Below are positions 42,893 to 51,447 of a stretch of DNA of 64,000 bases, piece after piece. Source of the DNA: Acidovorax sp. A79. Its GTDB lineage: Bacteria; Pseudomonadota; Gammaproteobacteria; Burkholderiales; Burkholderiaceae_C. A model generated the notes under the pieces. It saw nothing but the letters and a program-made list of their open reading frames with translations, had not been told where the DNA came from and ran no database searches. The position numbers and the translations under genes were made by a program. The DNA is taken from positions 2,706,501 through 2,770,500 of the forward strand of contig NZ_AP028672.1 in the NCBI RefSeq assembly GCF_041154505.1, in the 5' to 3' direction. Position 1 is the first letter of the stretch. Each line of letters begins with the position of its first letter.

Positions 42893-42986
42893 GCTGCCGG
42901 CCCTACACCGGCACGGGCATTCGTAAGCACAATTACGGACGCCCGCAGCCGCAAGGCCCGATAAACTGGCCGCTCCAATAAAAAGA

Positions 42987-43020
42987 GAAGCGCTCGGAAC
43001 CCTGGTTCCCGGCGCTTCTT
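42987..43020 (+). terminator. hairpin terminator after sucD
   Basis: GAAGCGC (42987-42993) pairs with GCGCTTC (43012-43018), with an inner GGAACC/GGTTCC stem. A short TT follows, so strength is moderate. It lies 25 bases before the terC ATG and may also act as the terC leader structure. Confidence 0.65.
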
Positions 43021-43044
43021 GCATTCATAACAGTGGAGTTCAGT

Positions 43045-43731
43045 ATGGAGTTTGTGCAAAGTGCCGATTTCTGGATCGGCCTGATGAAGATCGTCTGGAT
43101 CAACATCATTCTTTCGGGCGACAACGCCGTCGTCATCGCCCTGGCGGCCCGGTCCCTCCCTCCCCATCAGCAGCGCAAGGCCGTTTTCTGGGGGTCTGGC
43201 GCGGCAGTGGTGCTGCGCATCCTGCTCACCGTGGTGGCAGCCAAGCTGCTGGAGCTCTCGTTCCTGCAGATCGTCGGCGGCTGCCTGCTGCTGTGGATCG
43301 GCTTCCAGCTGCTCAGTGACGATGAGGAAGAGGAAGGCGAGTCGAAGGCCTATGGCAGCCTCATGGCGGCGGTGCGCACCATTCTCATTGCGGACCTCGT
43401 GATGAGCCTGGACAACGTGATCGCCGTTGCCGCTGCGGCGCACGGCAACGTGCTGCTGCTGGTGCTCGGCCTGGCCATCAGCATTCCGCTCGTGATCTTT
43501 GGCAGCACGCTGATGATCAAGCTCATGGAGCGCTTCCCCGCCATCGTGCTGCTGGGGGCCGCCTTGATCGGATGGGTGGGGGGCGAAACCATTGCCAATG
43601 ACGCAGCGCTGCATGGCTATGTGGTGGCGCATCCTTCGCTGCACTATGTGGCCGCGGCGCTTGGCGCGCTGCTGGTGGTGGGCGCCGGGAAATTCTGGCC
43701 CCACAGGGCCCGGCGGGAATCGGCAGCCTGA
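43045..43731 (+). CDS. TerC/YjbE-family membrane protein
   Basis: 228 residues, about seven membrane helices. WINIILSGDNAVVIALAARSLP and LIADLVMSLDNVIAVAAAAHG are the two TerC halves, each with the conserved GDN or LDN. An acidic loop SDDEEEEGESKAYG lies between. This family exports metal ions, including manganese, in characterised cases. The ATG at 43045 is preferred; AGTGGAG lies just upstream. A second TerC paralogue at 57777 has a riboswitch, this one does not. Confidence 0.88.
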   Translation: MEFVQSADFWIGLMKIVWINIILSGDNAVVIALAARSLPPHQQRKAVFWGSGAAVVLRILLTVVAAKLLELSFLQIVGGCLLLWIGFQLLSDDEEEEGESKAYGSLMAAVRTILIADLVMSLDNVIAVAAAAHGNVLLLVLGLAISIPLVIFGSTLMIKLMERFPAIVLLGAALIGWVGGETIANDAALHGYVVAHPSLHYVAAALGALLVVGAGKFWPHRARRESAA

Positions 43732-43741
43732 TTACGCCCCA

Positions 43742-43774
43742 TCACATGATGCAACAAATTGTTGCATCATGTGA
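43742..43774. promoter_or_regulatory. perfect 33-bp palindrome after terC
   Basis: tcacatgatgcaacaa (43742-43757), one central base, and ttgttgcatcatgtga (43759-43774) are exact complements. It begins 11 bases after the terC stop and lies about 170 bases before the CHASE2 kinase gene. No T-run follows on either strand, so terminator use is uncertain; an operator or other protein site is possible. Confidence 0.6.
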
Positions 43775-43911
43775 CAAAAGTGGCACCCTGACAGCGTGGC
43801 GGCCGCCCCGCCACGACAAGAAGGGCATCCGTGCCTGCAGGGGCCCAGCGGCGCCGCGGTAACGGCGACGGCCGCGCACCCTGCCCGCCCGGGCGCAGAT
43901 ATTGCTTTTAC

Positions 43912-43930
43912 CCACACAAATACAGTGTGG
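43912..43930. promoter_or_regulatory. CCACAC-N7-GTGTGG inverted repeat before the CHASE2 kinase gene
   Basis: ccacac (43912-43917) and gtgtgg (43925-43930) are exact complements with seven bases between. They end 12 bases before the GTG at 43943. Candidate operator or hairpin at the head of the signalling cluster. Confidence 0.4.
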
Positions 43931-43942
43931 AACCAATAGCAA

Positions 43943-46609
43943 GTGGGACGAACAACCTCGGGTCGGTGGCTGGGCATGTGGCGGACCGATGGGTTTCGGG
44001 GCGCAGTGGCCTCGGCGGTGGTCATTGCGCTGTGTGCGGCCGCTGGTGTCTTCCAGTCCCTGGAATACCGCGTGTATGACGCAGCGAGCAGTGTCGCCAC
44101 GCCACCCCCCTTGCCTGAAATTGTCATCGTCGGCATGGACGATGCCAGCCTGGCAGCGCTGGGAAGCGCACCCTGGTCCCGCGATGTCTACGCCCGGCTC
44201 GTCGACCAGCTGGCGGCCGCGGGCGCCAAGACCATTGTCTTGACCCCTTCCTTCGCCACCCCTGAATCCGACCGCGGCCTTGCCTACGTCCGCACGGTGC
44301 GGGAGACGCTTGCGCGTGCCGGGGAAACATCTCCGCTGGCCGCCGAGTTGGGCCGTGCCACCGCCGAGGCGGAGCAGGCGCTCGACACCGATGGCCGCCT
44401 CGCGGCCAGCATCCAGCGCGCCGGCAATGTGTTCCTGGCCTCAAGCTATGCCCTGGCCGGAGGAAAGGCCACGCCGCTGCCCCCCTATGCGCACCGCAGC
44501 GTCCTGCCCGACTCTGGGTCCTTCGCCACGCCCGCCACGTCGGCCCGGCACCCCATCGCGGAACTCGGCTCCGTGGCGGCAGGCGTCGGCCACCTGTCCA
44601 TGGAAGCGGATGACGACGGCCGCGTGCGCCGCATCCCACTGCTGCTGCGGTATGACGGAGTCGCGGTGCCCTCGCTGGCATTGCTGGCAACGCGGCACAG
44701 CCTGCATCTAGGCCCGAACGAGATCCGCACCCAGGACGAGCCGCGCGGTGTGCGTGTGGGCGGACTGCACATTGCCACGGACGAGGCCGCCGCCATGCAT
44801 CCGCGCTCTCATGCCGCGCAGGATGGCGCGACACCGTTTCCCACGGTGTCCTTTGCCCAGGCGCTCAGCGGCAAGGTGCCCCTTCACACCTTCAAGGACA
44901 AGGTCGTCTTGGTGGGGGACACCAGCGAGGCACTGGCGGCCCCCTGGGTTCAGCCGGGCGCACGGACGATGTACCCGGTCGAGATGCTCGCGCACACCGT
45001 CTCCGCCATGCGGCAGGGCCTCGGTGTGCAAAGGCCCTCCTGGGCGCCCGCGGCTGCATGGGGATCGGTGCTGGGGGCCTGGCTCTTCGTGGCCTTGGTC
45101 CTTCCCCGGCTTTCACGTGCCGCGAGATGGGCGCTGAGCGCAGTGCTGCTGTTGCTCCTGGCAGGCACCGAATGGGGCTTGCTGCGCCATGCCGGGCAGT
45201 GGATATCGTTGGTACCCGGCGCCCTGGCCTTGCTCGTGGGGGTGGTGGCATTCACCGCGCTGCGCATGGGGGGAGGCAGCACCCAGGAATCGTCCGGGGA
45301 AGCCGCCGAAACCGACCGCATGATGGGGCTGGCCCTGCAAGGGCAGGGGCAGCTCGACATGGCATTCGAGCGCCTGCGCAAGGTACCTCCCAGTGATGCC
45401 TTGATGGACAACCTGTACCACCTGGCGCAGGACTTCGAGCGCAAGCGCAACTTTGCCAAGGCCAAGTCCGTCTACAAGCACATCCTGCAGCACAACCGCG
45501 CCTACAAGGATGCATATGCCCGCTACAAGCGCGTGCGGGCCCAGCTGCAGAAGGACGTGGATGGCCCGCCCTCCAGCACGCCCGCGTCGGTCCCGCCGGC
45601 CTCGCCGCGCCTGCCGGGCGATGCCACAGCCGGTATCCCGATGCTCGGTCGCTACCGGATCGACAAGGAGATCGGCAAAGGAGCGATGGGCGTCGTCTAC
45701 CTGGGACGGGATCCGAAGATCGGGCGCGTGGTCGCCATCAAGACGCTGGCCCTGGGAGAGGAATTCGAAGGGGACGCGCTGATCGACGCGAGGGCCCGCT
45801 TCTTCCGCGAGGCGGAAACCGCGGGACGCCTGCAGCATCCCTACATCGTGACGATATTCGATGCCGGCGAAGAACACGACCTCGCCTACATCGCCATGGA
45901 ATTCCTCAAGGGCTCCGACCTGACGCAGGCATGCCGGGCCGGGCAGCTCCTGCCCGTGGACACCGTGCTGTCCATTGCGGCCCGCGTCGCCGAGGCACTG
46001 GACTATGCCCATGCGCACAACGTGGTGCACCGCGATATCAAGCCGGCCAACATCATGTTCGACGCCGCCACGGACGCCGTGAAGGTGACGGACTTTGGCA
46101 TCGCGCGCATCACGGACTCCAGCAAGACGCGCACGGGGATGGTCCTGGGCACCCCCAGCTTCATGTCGCCCGAGCAGCTCGCGGGCAAGAAGGTGGATGG
46201 CCGATCGGACCTGTATTCCTTGGGCGTCACGCTGTTCCAGCTGCTGACCGGGTCCTTGCCGCTGCGCGGCGAGTCGATGACCGAGCTCATGCACAAGATC
46301 GCCAGCGTGGACGCACCCGACATCCGCCAGCTGCGGCCGGAGCTTTCATCCGCGGTGGCCCGCGTGGTGGCCCTGGCCCTCCAGAAGCGCCCGCAGGCGC
46401 GCTACCAGACGGGGCGGCAATTCGCTTCCGACCTTCGCCAGGCAGGCGCAGCATCCTCGGCGCCGGAAGTGTTACCGGGCCCGGAAGCAGTCGTCTATGA
46501 TGCGGACCGCGATGCAACAGGGCATGAAATGGCGGATTTTCAGGAAACCGTGATGGAGCCACCCGCCGGGCGGGGTGCGGCATCCCCGCCGATTCCAGGC
46601 GCCCGATGA
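43943..46609 (+). CDS. CHASE2-domain serine/threonine protein kinase
   Basis: 888 residues. An N-terminal helix (VASAVVIALCAAAGVF) leads into an extracytoplasmic CHASE2 sensor (about 40-345: YDAASS, EIVIVGMDDASLAALGSAPWSRDVYARLVDQL, PTVSFAQALSGKVPLHTFKDKVVLVGDTSEALA). Three or so helices (about 368-437) and a TPR-like stretch (about 455-535) follow. The kinase domain is at about 568-830: GKGAMGVVYLG, AIKTLAL, HRDIKPANIMFD, DFGIAR, GTPSFMSPEQ. GTG start at 43943; ATG at 43976 is possible. Stop overlaps the PP2C ATG. Confidence 0.9.
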   Translation: MGRTTSGRWLGMWRTDGFRGAVASAVVIALCAAAGVFQSLEYRVYDAASSVATPPPLPEIVIVGMDDASLAALGSAPWSRDVYARLVDQLAAAGAKTIVLTPSFATPESDRGLAYVRTVRETLARAGETSPLAAELGRATAEAEQALDTDGRLAASIQRAGNVFLASSYALAGGKATPLPPYAHRSVLPDSGSFATPATSARHPIAELGSVAAGVGHLSMEADDDGRVRRIPLLLRYDGVAVPSLALLATRHSLHLGPNEIRTQDEPRGVRVGGLHIATDEAAAMHPRSHAAQDGATPFPTVSFAQALSGKVPLHTFKDKVVLVGDTSEALAAPWVQPGARTMYPVEMLAHTVSAMRQGLGVQRPSWAPAAAWGSVLGAWLFVALVLPRLSRAARWALSAVLLLLLAGTEWGLLRHAGQWISLVPGALALLVGVVAFTALRMGGGSTQESSGEAAETDRMMGLALQGQGQLDMAFERLRKVPPSDALMDNLYHLAQDFERKRNFAKAKSVYKHILQHNRAYKDAYARYKRVRAQLQKDVDGPPSSTPASVPPASPRLPGDATAGIPMLGRYRIDKEIGKGAMGVVYLGRDPKIGRVVAIKTLALGEEFEGDALIDARARFFREAETAGRLQHPYIVTIFDAGEEHDLAYIAMEFLKGSDLTQACRAGQLLPVDTVLSIAARVAEALDYAHAHNVVHRDIKPANIMFDAATDAVKVTDFGIARITDSSKTRTGMVLGTPSFMSPEQLAGKKVDGRSDLYSLGVTLFQLLTGSLPLRGESMTELMHKIASVDAPDIRQLRPELSSAVARVVALALQKRPQARYQTGRQFASDLRQAGAASSAPEVLPGPEAVVYDADRDATGHEMADFQETVMEPPAGRGAASPPIPGAR

Positions 46610-47415
46610 CGCACGCCTCCACATCCATGACCTACGAATTTTTCGCGCGGACCGACAAAGGCCGCGTGCGCACCAACAATGAAGACGCGGTGGCGGTCGA
46701 CCGGGATGCGCAGGTCGCCATCCTGGCCGATGGCATGGGCGGATACAACGCCGGCGAAGTGGCAAGCGGCATGGCCACCACCTTCATCCGCACCGAGATG
46801 GCCCGCTGGCTGGGGCAGGCAGGCGGCACGCCGCAATCCACCGACGTACGCCGCGCCCTGGAAATCTGCGTGGAGAACGCCAACCACGCGATCCTTGGAG
46901 CGTCGTTGTCCAACCCCCAGTACGCAGGGATGGGCACCACGCTGGTGGTGGGGGTCTTCCACGGCAGCCGCCTCATCCTCGGGCACATCGGCGACTCCCG
47001 CTGCTACCGCGTGCGGGACGGCGTCCTGCAGCAGATCACGCGCGACCACTCCTGGCTTCAGGAACAGGTGGATGCCGGCTTGCTCACCGCACAGCAAGCG
47101 GCCCTGTCGTCCAACCGCAACCTGGTCACCCGCGCGCTGGGCGTGGAGCCCAACGTCATGATGGAAGTCAACGAATTCCAGGTCGCGCCGAATGACTTGT
47201 TCCTGATGTGTTCGGACGGGCTCACGGACATGGTCGCGGACGCGGACCTGGCGGAACTGGTGCGGGCACCTGTTCCCCTGGAGGAAAAAGCCACACTGCT
47301 CATCGACACCGCCAATGCGAATGGTGGCCGTGATAACGTGAGCGTACTGCTGGTGCAAGCGGCCGCGGGAGGCAAGAAGCGCGGCCTTATGTCCCGATTG
47401 CTAGGGGCCGCGTGA
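46606..47415 (+). CDS. PP2C-family protein phosphatase
   Basis: 269-residue Stp1-like Ser/Thr phosphatase. Metal-site motifs are NNEDAVAVDRDAQVAILADGMGG, GMGTTLVVGVF, LGHIGDSRCYRVRDG, LFLMCSDGLTDMV and GGRDNVSVLLV. No membrane segment. The ATG overlaps the kinase TGA (46606-46609), so kinase and phosphatase are translationally coupled, the standard arrangement of a cognate writer and eraser. Confidence 0.93.
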   Translation: MTHASTSMTYEFFARTDKGRVRTNNEDAVAVDRDAQVAILADGMGGYNAGEVASGMATTFIRTEMARWLGQAGGTPQSTDVRRALEICVENANHAILGASLSNPQYAGMGTTLVVGVFHGSRLILGHIGDSRCYRVRDGVLQQITRDHSWLQEQVDAGLLTAQQAALSSNRNLVTRALGVEPNVMMEVNEFQVAPNDLFLMCSDGLTDMVADADLAELVRAPVPLEEKATLLIDTANANGGRDNVSVLLVQAAAGGKKRGLMSRLLGAA

Positions 47416-47459
47416 GTGGCCACTACTACAACAATTACTCATCACATCAGGAGTGGATC

Positions 47460-48110
47460 ATGCCCAGAATGATCGTTTCAATCGACGGGGTTGTCATCAA
47501 GGAAGTGCAACTGACCAAGGAGCGGACCACGCTGGGCCGGCGCCCCTACAACGACATCGTGATCGACAACCTCGCGGTGAGCGGCGAGCATGCCGTTATC
47601 CACATGGCGGGCCAGGATGTGGAGATTGAAGACCTGGGCAGCACCAACGGCACCTACGTCAATGCCAAGGCCGTCAAGCGGCAGGAACTGCGCAACGGCG
47701 ACACGGTCGAGGTGGGCAAGTACAAGATCCGCTTCCTGCACGAGGCCGAGGGGCAGAACTTCGAGAAGACCATGATCTTCAAGCCCGGCATGGTCCCGCC
47801 CGTCGGCGCAGCCGCGCGCCCCGCAGTTCCGGCGCCGGCTCCTGTTCCCATTTCCGCGGTCATCCGGGTCATGTCGGGAGCCGCCGCCGGGCGTGAAGTG
47901 TCGCTGCAGAAGGTGGTCACCACCATTGGCAAGCCCGGCGTGGCGGTTGCATCCATCACCAAGCGCCATCAAGGATTCGTGCTGGCCCACGTGGAAGGTC
48001 CCGACATGCCGTTGCTCAACGGCGCCTCCATCGGAACATCGCCCGTGCCGCTCAAGAACGGTGACCGGCTCGAACTGGCCGGCACGGAAATGCAGTTCGA
48101 ACAGAGCTGA
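47460..48110 (+). CDS. FHA-domain protein with a second FHA-like half
   Basis: 216 residues. The N-terminal FHA domain has TLGRRPYNDIVIDNLAVSGEHAVIHM, EIEDLGSTNGTYVN and LRNGDTVEVGKYKIRF, the phosphothreonine-binding set. A Pro/Ala linker (about 115-132) leads to a second half, VIRVMSGAAAGREVSLQKVVTTIGKPGVAVASITKRHQGFVLAHVEG and LKNGDRLELAGTEMQFEQ. It has the FHA fold order but lacks the canonical SGEH motif. The ATG follows AGGAG. Probable reader of the kinase's phosphorylation. Confidence 0.9.
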   Translation: MPRMIVSIDGVVIKEVQLTKERTTLGRRPYNDIVIDNLAVSGEHAVIHMAGQDVEIEDLGSTNGTYVNAKAVKRQELRNGDTVEVGKYKIRFLHEAEGQNFEKTMIFKPGMVPPVGAAARPAVPAPAPVPISAVIRVMSGAAAGREVSLQKVVTTIGKPGVAVASITKRHQGFVLAHVEGPDMPLLNGASIGTSPVPLKNGDRLELAGTEMQFEQS

Positions 48111-48174
48111 CCGCCACCGCCGGACTGCAGCAGCCCCATAGGCGGCTCATTCCGGCCCACTGCCCCTGGAATTC

Positions 48175-50436
48175 GTGCGCAATCCCGTCTTGCACCTGTT
48201 CTGGCGCCATGGGCGGCGCATGGCGGTCACGTTGATTCCGCTGGTATTTGCGCTGCTGCACATTGCAGGCGTTCTTCATCTCCAGGTCCTGGAGCGGCTG
48301 GAAAACATCATCTACGACACCCGGCTGCGCGCCACCATGCCGCGCACGCTGGACGAGCGCATCGTCATCGTCGACATCGACGAGAAAAGCCTGGAGCGGG
48401 TGGGGCATTGGCCCTGGGGGCGAGACAAGCTCGCCACCCTAAGCCGTGAATTGTTCGAGCGCCAGCAGGTGGCGGTCGTGGGCTTCGACGTCCTCTTTGC
48501 GGAAGCCGACGGAAGCTCGGGACTCTCCAGCCTCGAGCAGCTGGCCCGGGGCCCCTTGCGGGCCCAGGCAGGGTTCAAGGAACAACTCGTGCGCCTGGCC
48601 CCGGCGCTCGACTATGACGCGCTCTTCGCCCGGTCGCTCCAGGGGCGGCCGGCGGTTCTGGGCTACTACCTCACCAGCGACCGGGACGGAAGGACAAAAG
48701 GCGTGTTGCCCGCGCCAGCGCTCTCCCCGGAGCGGCTGCGCGGGCTGCCGCTGAAAGCCACTTCCTGGGGCGGTTATGGCAGCAACATCGAAGAGCTCGC
48801 CAGCGCCGTGCCCGCCGCAGGCTTTTTCAACTCCATCACCGATGACGATGGCGTCGTCCGCTCCCTCCCCCTGCTTGCGGAGCACCAGGGGAAGTACTAC
48901 GAATCCCTCGCGCTGGCGATGTTTCGCACGGTGCTTGGCATGCCGGAAGTGCACCCCGGCTTTGCCAGCCCCCTTCCTGAAGGCGGATATGACACGCTGC
49001 AGAGCGTCGTGCTGCGCCAGGATGGCCGCGCGCTGGCATTGCCCGTGGACGCCCAGCTCGCAACCCTCATCCCCTTTCGCGGCCCGGGGGATGTCGGTGG
49101 AGGGTCCTTTCGGTATATTTCCGCCTCCGATGTCCTGGAGGGCAAACTCCCACCCCACAACCTGCAAAACCAGCTGGTGCTGGTGGGCTCAACTACACCA
49201 GGATTGCTGGACCTGCGCGTGACCCCGGTGGGCCGCACCTACCCAGGCGTGGAGACGCACGCCAACATGCTCTCGGCCTTTCTGGACGGGAAAAGCATCG
49301 TGCGGCCAGACTACGCCGTGGGCTTTGATGCCGTGCAGCTGCTCATCGCAGGCCTTTTGCTGGCGGGGGCGCTGCCAGCGCTTTCGGCGACCTCCGCGGT
49401 CTTGCTCAGCCTTGGGACCGTCTCAGTCCTTGCCGTGCTCAATCTCTGGCTCTACCTCGCCCATGGCCTGGCCATGCCATTGGCTACCGTGGTGGTGATG
49501 GCGGTGTTCGCATTCGCCCTGAACATGGTCTACGGCTACTTTGTGGAAAGCCGCTCCAAGCGGGAACTGGCTGCGCTGTTTGGCACGTATGTGCCGCCGG
49601 AACTGGTGGACGAGATGGTCAAGCAGCCCGAGAAGTACAGCATGCAGGCGACCAACCAGGAGCTGACCGTGATGTTCTGCGACATGCGGGGGTTTACGGC
49701 CATGTCGGAACAGATGGAACCGCTGCAACTCCAAGCCCTGCTCAACGAGGTGTTCAGCCGGCTCACCCACATCATTCGCAGTCATCGCGGCACCATCGAC
49801 AAGTACATGGGGGACTGCGTGATGGCGTTCTGGGGGGCGCCGGTGGCTACGCCAGACCATGCGCAACTGGCGGTGCGGGCAGCGCTGGACATGGAGCAGG
49901 CAGTGGAACAGATCAATCTGTCGCATCGGGAGCGCAAGCTACCGGAGATTGGTATCGGCATAGGACTCAACACCGGCACCATGTGTGTAGGCGACATGGG
50001 CTCGGAAATGAGGCGCAGTTACACGGTCATCGGCGACGCGGTCAACTTGGGATCTCGCCTAGAGGGCCTGTCCAAGCACTACGGCGTTCGCACCGTGGCG
50101 AGTGAATCCACCCAAGCCCAGGCACCAGGTCTTGTCTGGCAAGAGTTGGATCGGGTGCGCGTCAAGGGCAAGGCTCAGGCTGTGGCTATCTATTCGCCGG
50201 TTGCCGCACTGCACGCCACGATGCCTCAGAAAGCGGAAGAATTATCCATATGGAAGCACTTTCTGGACGCCTATCGCGCCCAGGACTGGGCACAATGCGA
50301 CAAACTGCTGGTGAGCTTACAGCAAACTGCCACGCCATCTGCCATCTATGATATTTATGCGTCCCGCATGCAAACCCTGCAAGGGCAGACCTTCGACCCC
50401 CAATGGGATAGCGCCACCAATTTCGACACCAAATAG
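48175..50436 (+). CDS. CHASE2-domain class III adenylate/guanylate cyclase
   Basis: 753 residues. A first helix (VTLIPLVFALLHIAGVL), CHASE2 domain (about 40-370: IIYDTRLRATMPRTLDERIVIVDIDEKSLERVGHWPWGRDKLATLSREL), three helices (about 380-455), then the cyclase domain at about 490-690: MFCDMRGFTAMSEQM, DKYMGDCVMAFWGAP, SYTVIGDAVNLGSRLEGLSKHYG. Lys in DKYMGD and Thr in YTVIGD are as expected for ATP use, so cAMP is the likely product. GTG start at 48175. The cAMP phosphodiesterase-like gene follows after 12 bases. Confidence 0.93.
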   Translation: MRNPVLHLFWRHGRRMAVTLIPLVFALLHIAGVLHLQVLERLENIIYDTRLRATMPRTLDERIVIVDIDEKSLERVGHWPWGRDKLATLSRELFERQQVAVVGFDVLFAEADGSSGLSSLEQLARGPLRAQAGFKEQLVRLAPALDYDALFARSLQGRPAVLGYYLTSDRDGRTKGVLPAPALSPERLRGLPLKATSWGGYGSNIEELASAVPAAGFFNSITDDDGVVRSLPLLAEHQGKYYESLALAMFRTVLGMPEVHPGFASPLPEGGYDTLQSVVLRQDGRALALPVDAQLATLIPFRGPGDVGGGSFRYISASDVLEGKLPPHNLQNQLVLVGSTTPGLLDLRVTPVGRTYPGVETHANMLSAFLDGKSIVRPDYAVGFDAVQLLIAGLLLAGALPALSATSAVLLSLGTVSVLAVLNLWLYLAHGLAMPLATVVVMAVFAFALNMVYGYFVESRSKRELAALFGTYVPPELVDEMVKQPEKYSMQATNQELTVMFCDMRGFTAMSEQMEPLQLQALLNEVFSRLTHIIRSHRGTIDKYMGDCVMAFWGAPVATPDHAQLAVRAALDMEQAVEQINLSHRERKLPEIGIGIGLNTGTMCVGDMGSEMRRSYTVIGDAVNLGSRLEGLSKHYGVRTVASESTQAQAPGLVWQELDRVRVKGKAQAVAIYSPVAALHATMPQKAEELSIWKHFLDAYRAQDWAQCDKLLVSLQQTATPSAIYDIYASRMQTLQGQTFDPQWDSATNFDTK

Positions 50437-50448
50437 ACAGGTTGGCCC

Positions 50449-51240
50449 ATGAAGGTTCGCGTGCTCGGATGCTCAGGCTCCATCGCCAAGGGCTGCCGCA
50501 CGACCTCATTTTTGATAGGCGACAACATCCTGATTGATGCGGGAACTGGAGTGGGCGACCTAACGCTCGAAGAGATGCGCCAAATTGACCATGTGTTCTT
50601 GACGCACTCACACCTGGATCACATTGCGGCGCTGCCGCTGATGCTGGATGCAGTGTCGTCGATACGCAATGCGCCCGTGACGGTGCACGCGCTCGCAGAA
50701 ACGATCGCGGCGCTGCAAAACCATGTATTCAATAAAGTCATCTGGCCGGACTTCAGTGCCATTCCAACGCCTGATCGACCATTTCTTCGGTATGCATCCC
50801 TGTCTGTGGGTCAGCAGGCCATCCTTGACGATCGTCTCATCGAAGTGCTGCCAGCGGTCCACACGGTGCCTGCGGTCGGATACGCGGTCCTGGGCGACAC
50901 CGGCTGGTGGGCTTTTAGCGGTGATAGCGAAAGAAACCCCGCGTTCTGGCAATGGATCAACCGCATGCCTGTCTGCCAGTTGGTAGTGGAAACTGCTTTC
51001 AGCAACAGAGAGCGCATGCTCGCAGAGAGAAGCCTTCACCTCTCGCCGATCACCTTGGCGCAAGAACTTGCACAACTGCGCACGGACCGGGTTTTTCCCA
51101 TCTACATCACGCACACCAAGCCATCAGAAACTGCTGTCATCATGGAGGAGATCAAGCAACTTAGCACCGCGCCTTTGCTAAATTGCGGTTCGCCGCATGA
51201 TCTGCGGTGGCTCGAAGCGGGACAGGTTTTTGATTTGTAA
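50449..51240 (+). CDS. metallo-beta-lactamase-fold cyclic nucleotide phosphodiesterase-like protein
   Basis: 263 residues. VRVLGCSGSIAKGCRTTSFLIGDNILIDAGTG is the MBL start, the metal motif is LTHSHLDHIAALPL (about 51-64), further ligands are in HTVPAVGYAV, FSGDSE and ITHTKPS. It resembles class II 3',5'-cyclic-nucleotide phosphodiesterases of bacteria. It follows the adenylate cyclase closely, so degradation of its product is a strong inference. Base composition begins to fall in this gene. Confidence 0.82.
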   Translation: MKVRVLGCSGSIAKGCRTTSFLIGDNILIDAGTGVGDLTLEEMRQIDHVFLTHSHLDHIAALPLMLDAVSSIRNAPVTVHALAETIAALQNHVFNKVIWPDFSAIPTPDRPFLRYASLSVGQQAILDDRLIEVLPAVHTVPAVGYAVLGDTGWWAFSGDSERNPAFWQWINRMPVCQLVVETAFSNRERMLAERSLHLSPITLAQELAQLRTDRVFPIYITHTKPSETAVIMEEIKQLSTAPLLNCGSPHDLRWLEAGQVFDL

Positions 51241-51363
51241 CAGGCCGCTTGCAGTGACAGGGATGGCCAAACAAAAATGTCACCAAAAATGACAGTTTTC
51301 AGCTCTCAAGTGCTGCAACGCTTCTTCCGGTACTATTTGCAACGCTCAGCGCGATGTTCAATC

Positions 51364-51379
51364 TGGCACACAATGTGCT
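51364..51379 (+). promoter_or_regulatory. sigma-54 promoter for the pilin gene
   Basis: tggcacacaatgtgct has GG and GC separated by the 10 bases required for -24/-12 elements. The predicted start is near 51390, about 58 bases before the pilin ATG. Pilin genes in many proteobacteria use RpoN with PilR. Confidence 0.65.
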
Positions 51380-51447
51380 GCAAGCTTGCTAACCTGGCGA
51401 ATTGTTCGACAGGTACTCAGTTGCAAATTGACTCCCAGGAGGTTCCT

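Noticed and set aside
42893..43044. Possible second yybP-ykoY riboswitch before the TerC at 43045
   Set aside because: Neither the GGGGAGTAG nor the GAGCAAGACC segment is present; only a terminator-like hairpin is seen.
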